Origin: DASSBR01 sp035701285
GTDB lineage: Bacteria; Pseudomonadota; Gammaproteobacteria; Natronospirales; DASSBR01
Assembly: GCA_035701285.1 (NCBI GenBank)
Contig: DASSNT010000097.1
Coordinates: 1-5,516 of the forward strand
Length of the DNA stretch: 5,516 nucleotides
Direction: 5' to 3'
A program made the position numbers and the translations under genes. Positions within the stretch are counted from its first letter, which is position 1. Every line of letters starts with the position of its first letter. Positions 5,205-5,516 of the stretch are shown piece by piece. The notes under the pieces are model-generated. The model saw nothing but the letters and a program-made list of their open reading frames with translations, was not told the DNA's origin and made no database searches.

Positions 5205-5516
5205 TTAAGGCGTCAGGACGTCGATGCGCTTGTTGACGTAGGTCGCCAGCGTGACGCCCAGCCCGCCTGCCCGCCGCGCGCGCTGGTAAGCAGCGAGCGC
5301 CCGGTCCGGTTCACGCGACTGTTCGTAGCTGACGGCCACCCCGGCCCACCAGCGCCCCTCTTCCGGTCGCACCGCCAGTGCTTTCATGTAATTGGCGATG
5401 GCCGCTTCATGGTCGCCCTCGCGTTCCAGCAAGGCGGCCAAAAATGCGTAATGCTCCGGCACGTCCGTTGCCGTCGGCAGGTTATCCTTCAGCACCGATA
5501 TCGCCTGGCTGATTTG
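5205..5516 (-). CDS. mshN: MshN-like TPR protein, C-terminal part (5' end outside the window)
   Basis: The reading frame is open from the window edge to the TAA at 5207-5205, giving the last 103 residues. A GTG at 5495 is in frame but the frame continues upstream through Q-I-S-Q-A-I-S without a stop, so it is treated as internal. The segment carries two to three tetratricopeptide-type helical hairpins. One has H-Y-A-F-L-A-A-L-L with G-x-x-x-x-A-I-x-x-Y and A-L-A-V-R-P. Another has R-W-W-A-G-V-A-V-S-Y with P-x-x-A-L-x-A-Y. The ending T-Y-V-N-K-R-I is like the C-termini of MshN-type proteins. TPR proteins of this kind scaffold pilus or secretin assembly at the inner membrane; the anchor would be in the missing N-terminus. 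Its position directly before mshE, 17 bases away, is the canonical mshN slot. The TPR assignment is clear and the MshN name leans on gene order. Confidence 0.85.
   Translation of the reverse strand, partial: QISQAISVLKDNLPTATDVPEHYAFLAALLEREGDHEAAIANYMKALAVRPEEGRWWAGVAVSYEQSREPDRALAAYQRARRAGGLGVTLATYVNKRIDVLTP

Noticed and set aside
4360..5208. Long plus-strand reading frame of 282 codons opposite mshE
   Set aside because: It is antisense to the MshEN and ATPase regions, has composition typical of a shadow frame, and has no recognisable motif or upstream context.

Overview
The window is a slice of an MSHA-type (mannose-sensitive haemagglutinin type) type IV pilus biogenesis cluster. Every real gene lies on the minus strand, so transcription runs from the high-coordinate end to the low one. 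The DNA is GC-rich, and the gene order mshN-mshE-mshG-mshF-like followed by pilin genes matches MSHA loci of Gamma- and Betaproteobacteria. That class of organism is an inference; no species can be named from this stretch.

Layout in transcription order. (1) 5516-5205: C-terminal part of an MshN-like TPR protein, cut by the window edge. (2) 5187-3439: MshE, the assembly ATPase, with an N-terminal c-di-GMP-binding MshEN domain; it starts at TTG. (3) 3439-2210: MshG, the inner-membrane platform protein, overlapping mshE by one base. (4) 2192-1578: an MshF-like, pilin-related single-pass protein that lacks a prepilin cleavage site. (5) 1588-1028: an unrecognised four-helix membrane protein that overlaps the previous gene by 11 bases and looks like an internally duplicated two-helix module. 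(6) A 204-base AT-rich gap with a candidate promoter and a structured 5' leader. (7) 823-365: an MSHA-family type IV pilin with a C-terminal cysteine pair. (8) A gap with a perfect 16-bp hairpin, a second hairpin followed by a T-tract, and a repeated 9-mer that permits alternative pairing. (9) 159-1: the N-terminal part of a second, closely related pilin, cut by the window edge.

How it works together: MshE (cytoplasm) powers and MshG (inner membrane) anchors pilus assembly. c-di-GMP bound by MshE is the likely on-switch. The two pilins are the fibre subunits or one major plus one minor subunit. Genes 1-5 are packed tightly enough to be one operon. The pilin at 823 appears to be a separately promoted, separately terminated unit, as expected for a subunit needed in large excess.

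The least-described parts are the duplicated four-helix protein, the uncleavable pilin-like MshF protein with a calcium-loop-like motif, and the attenuator-like structure between the two pilin genes.
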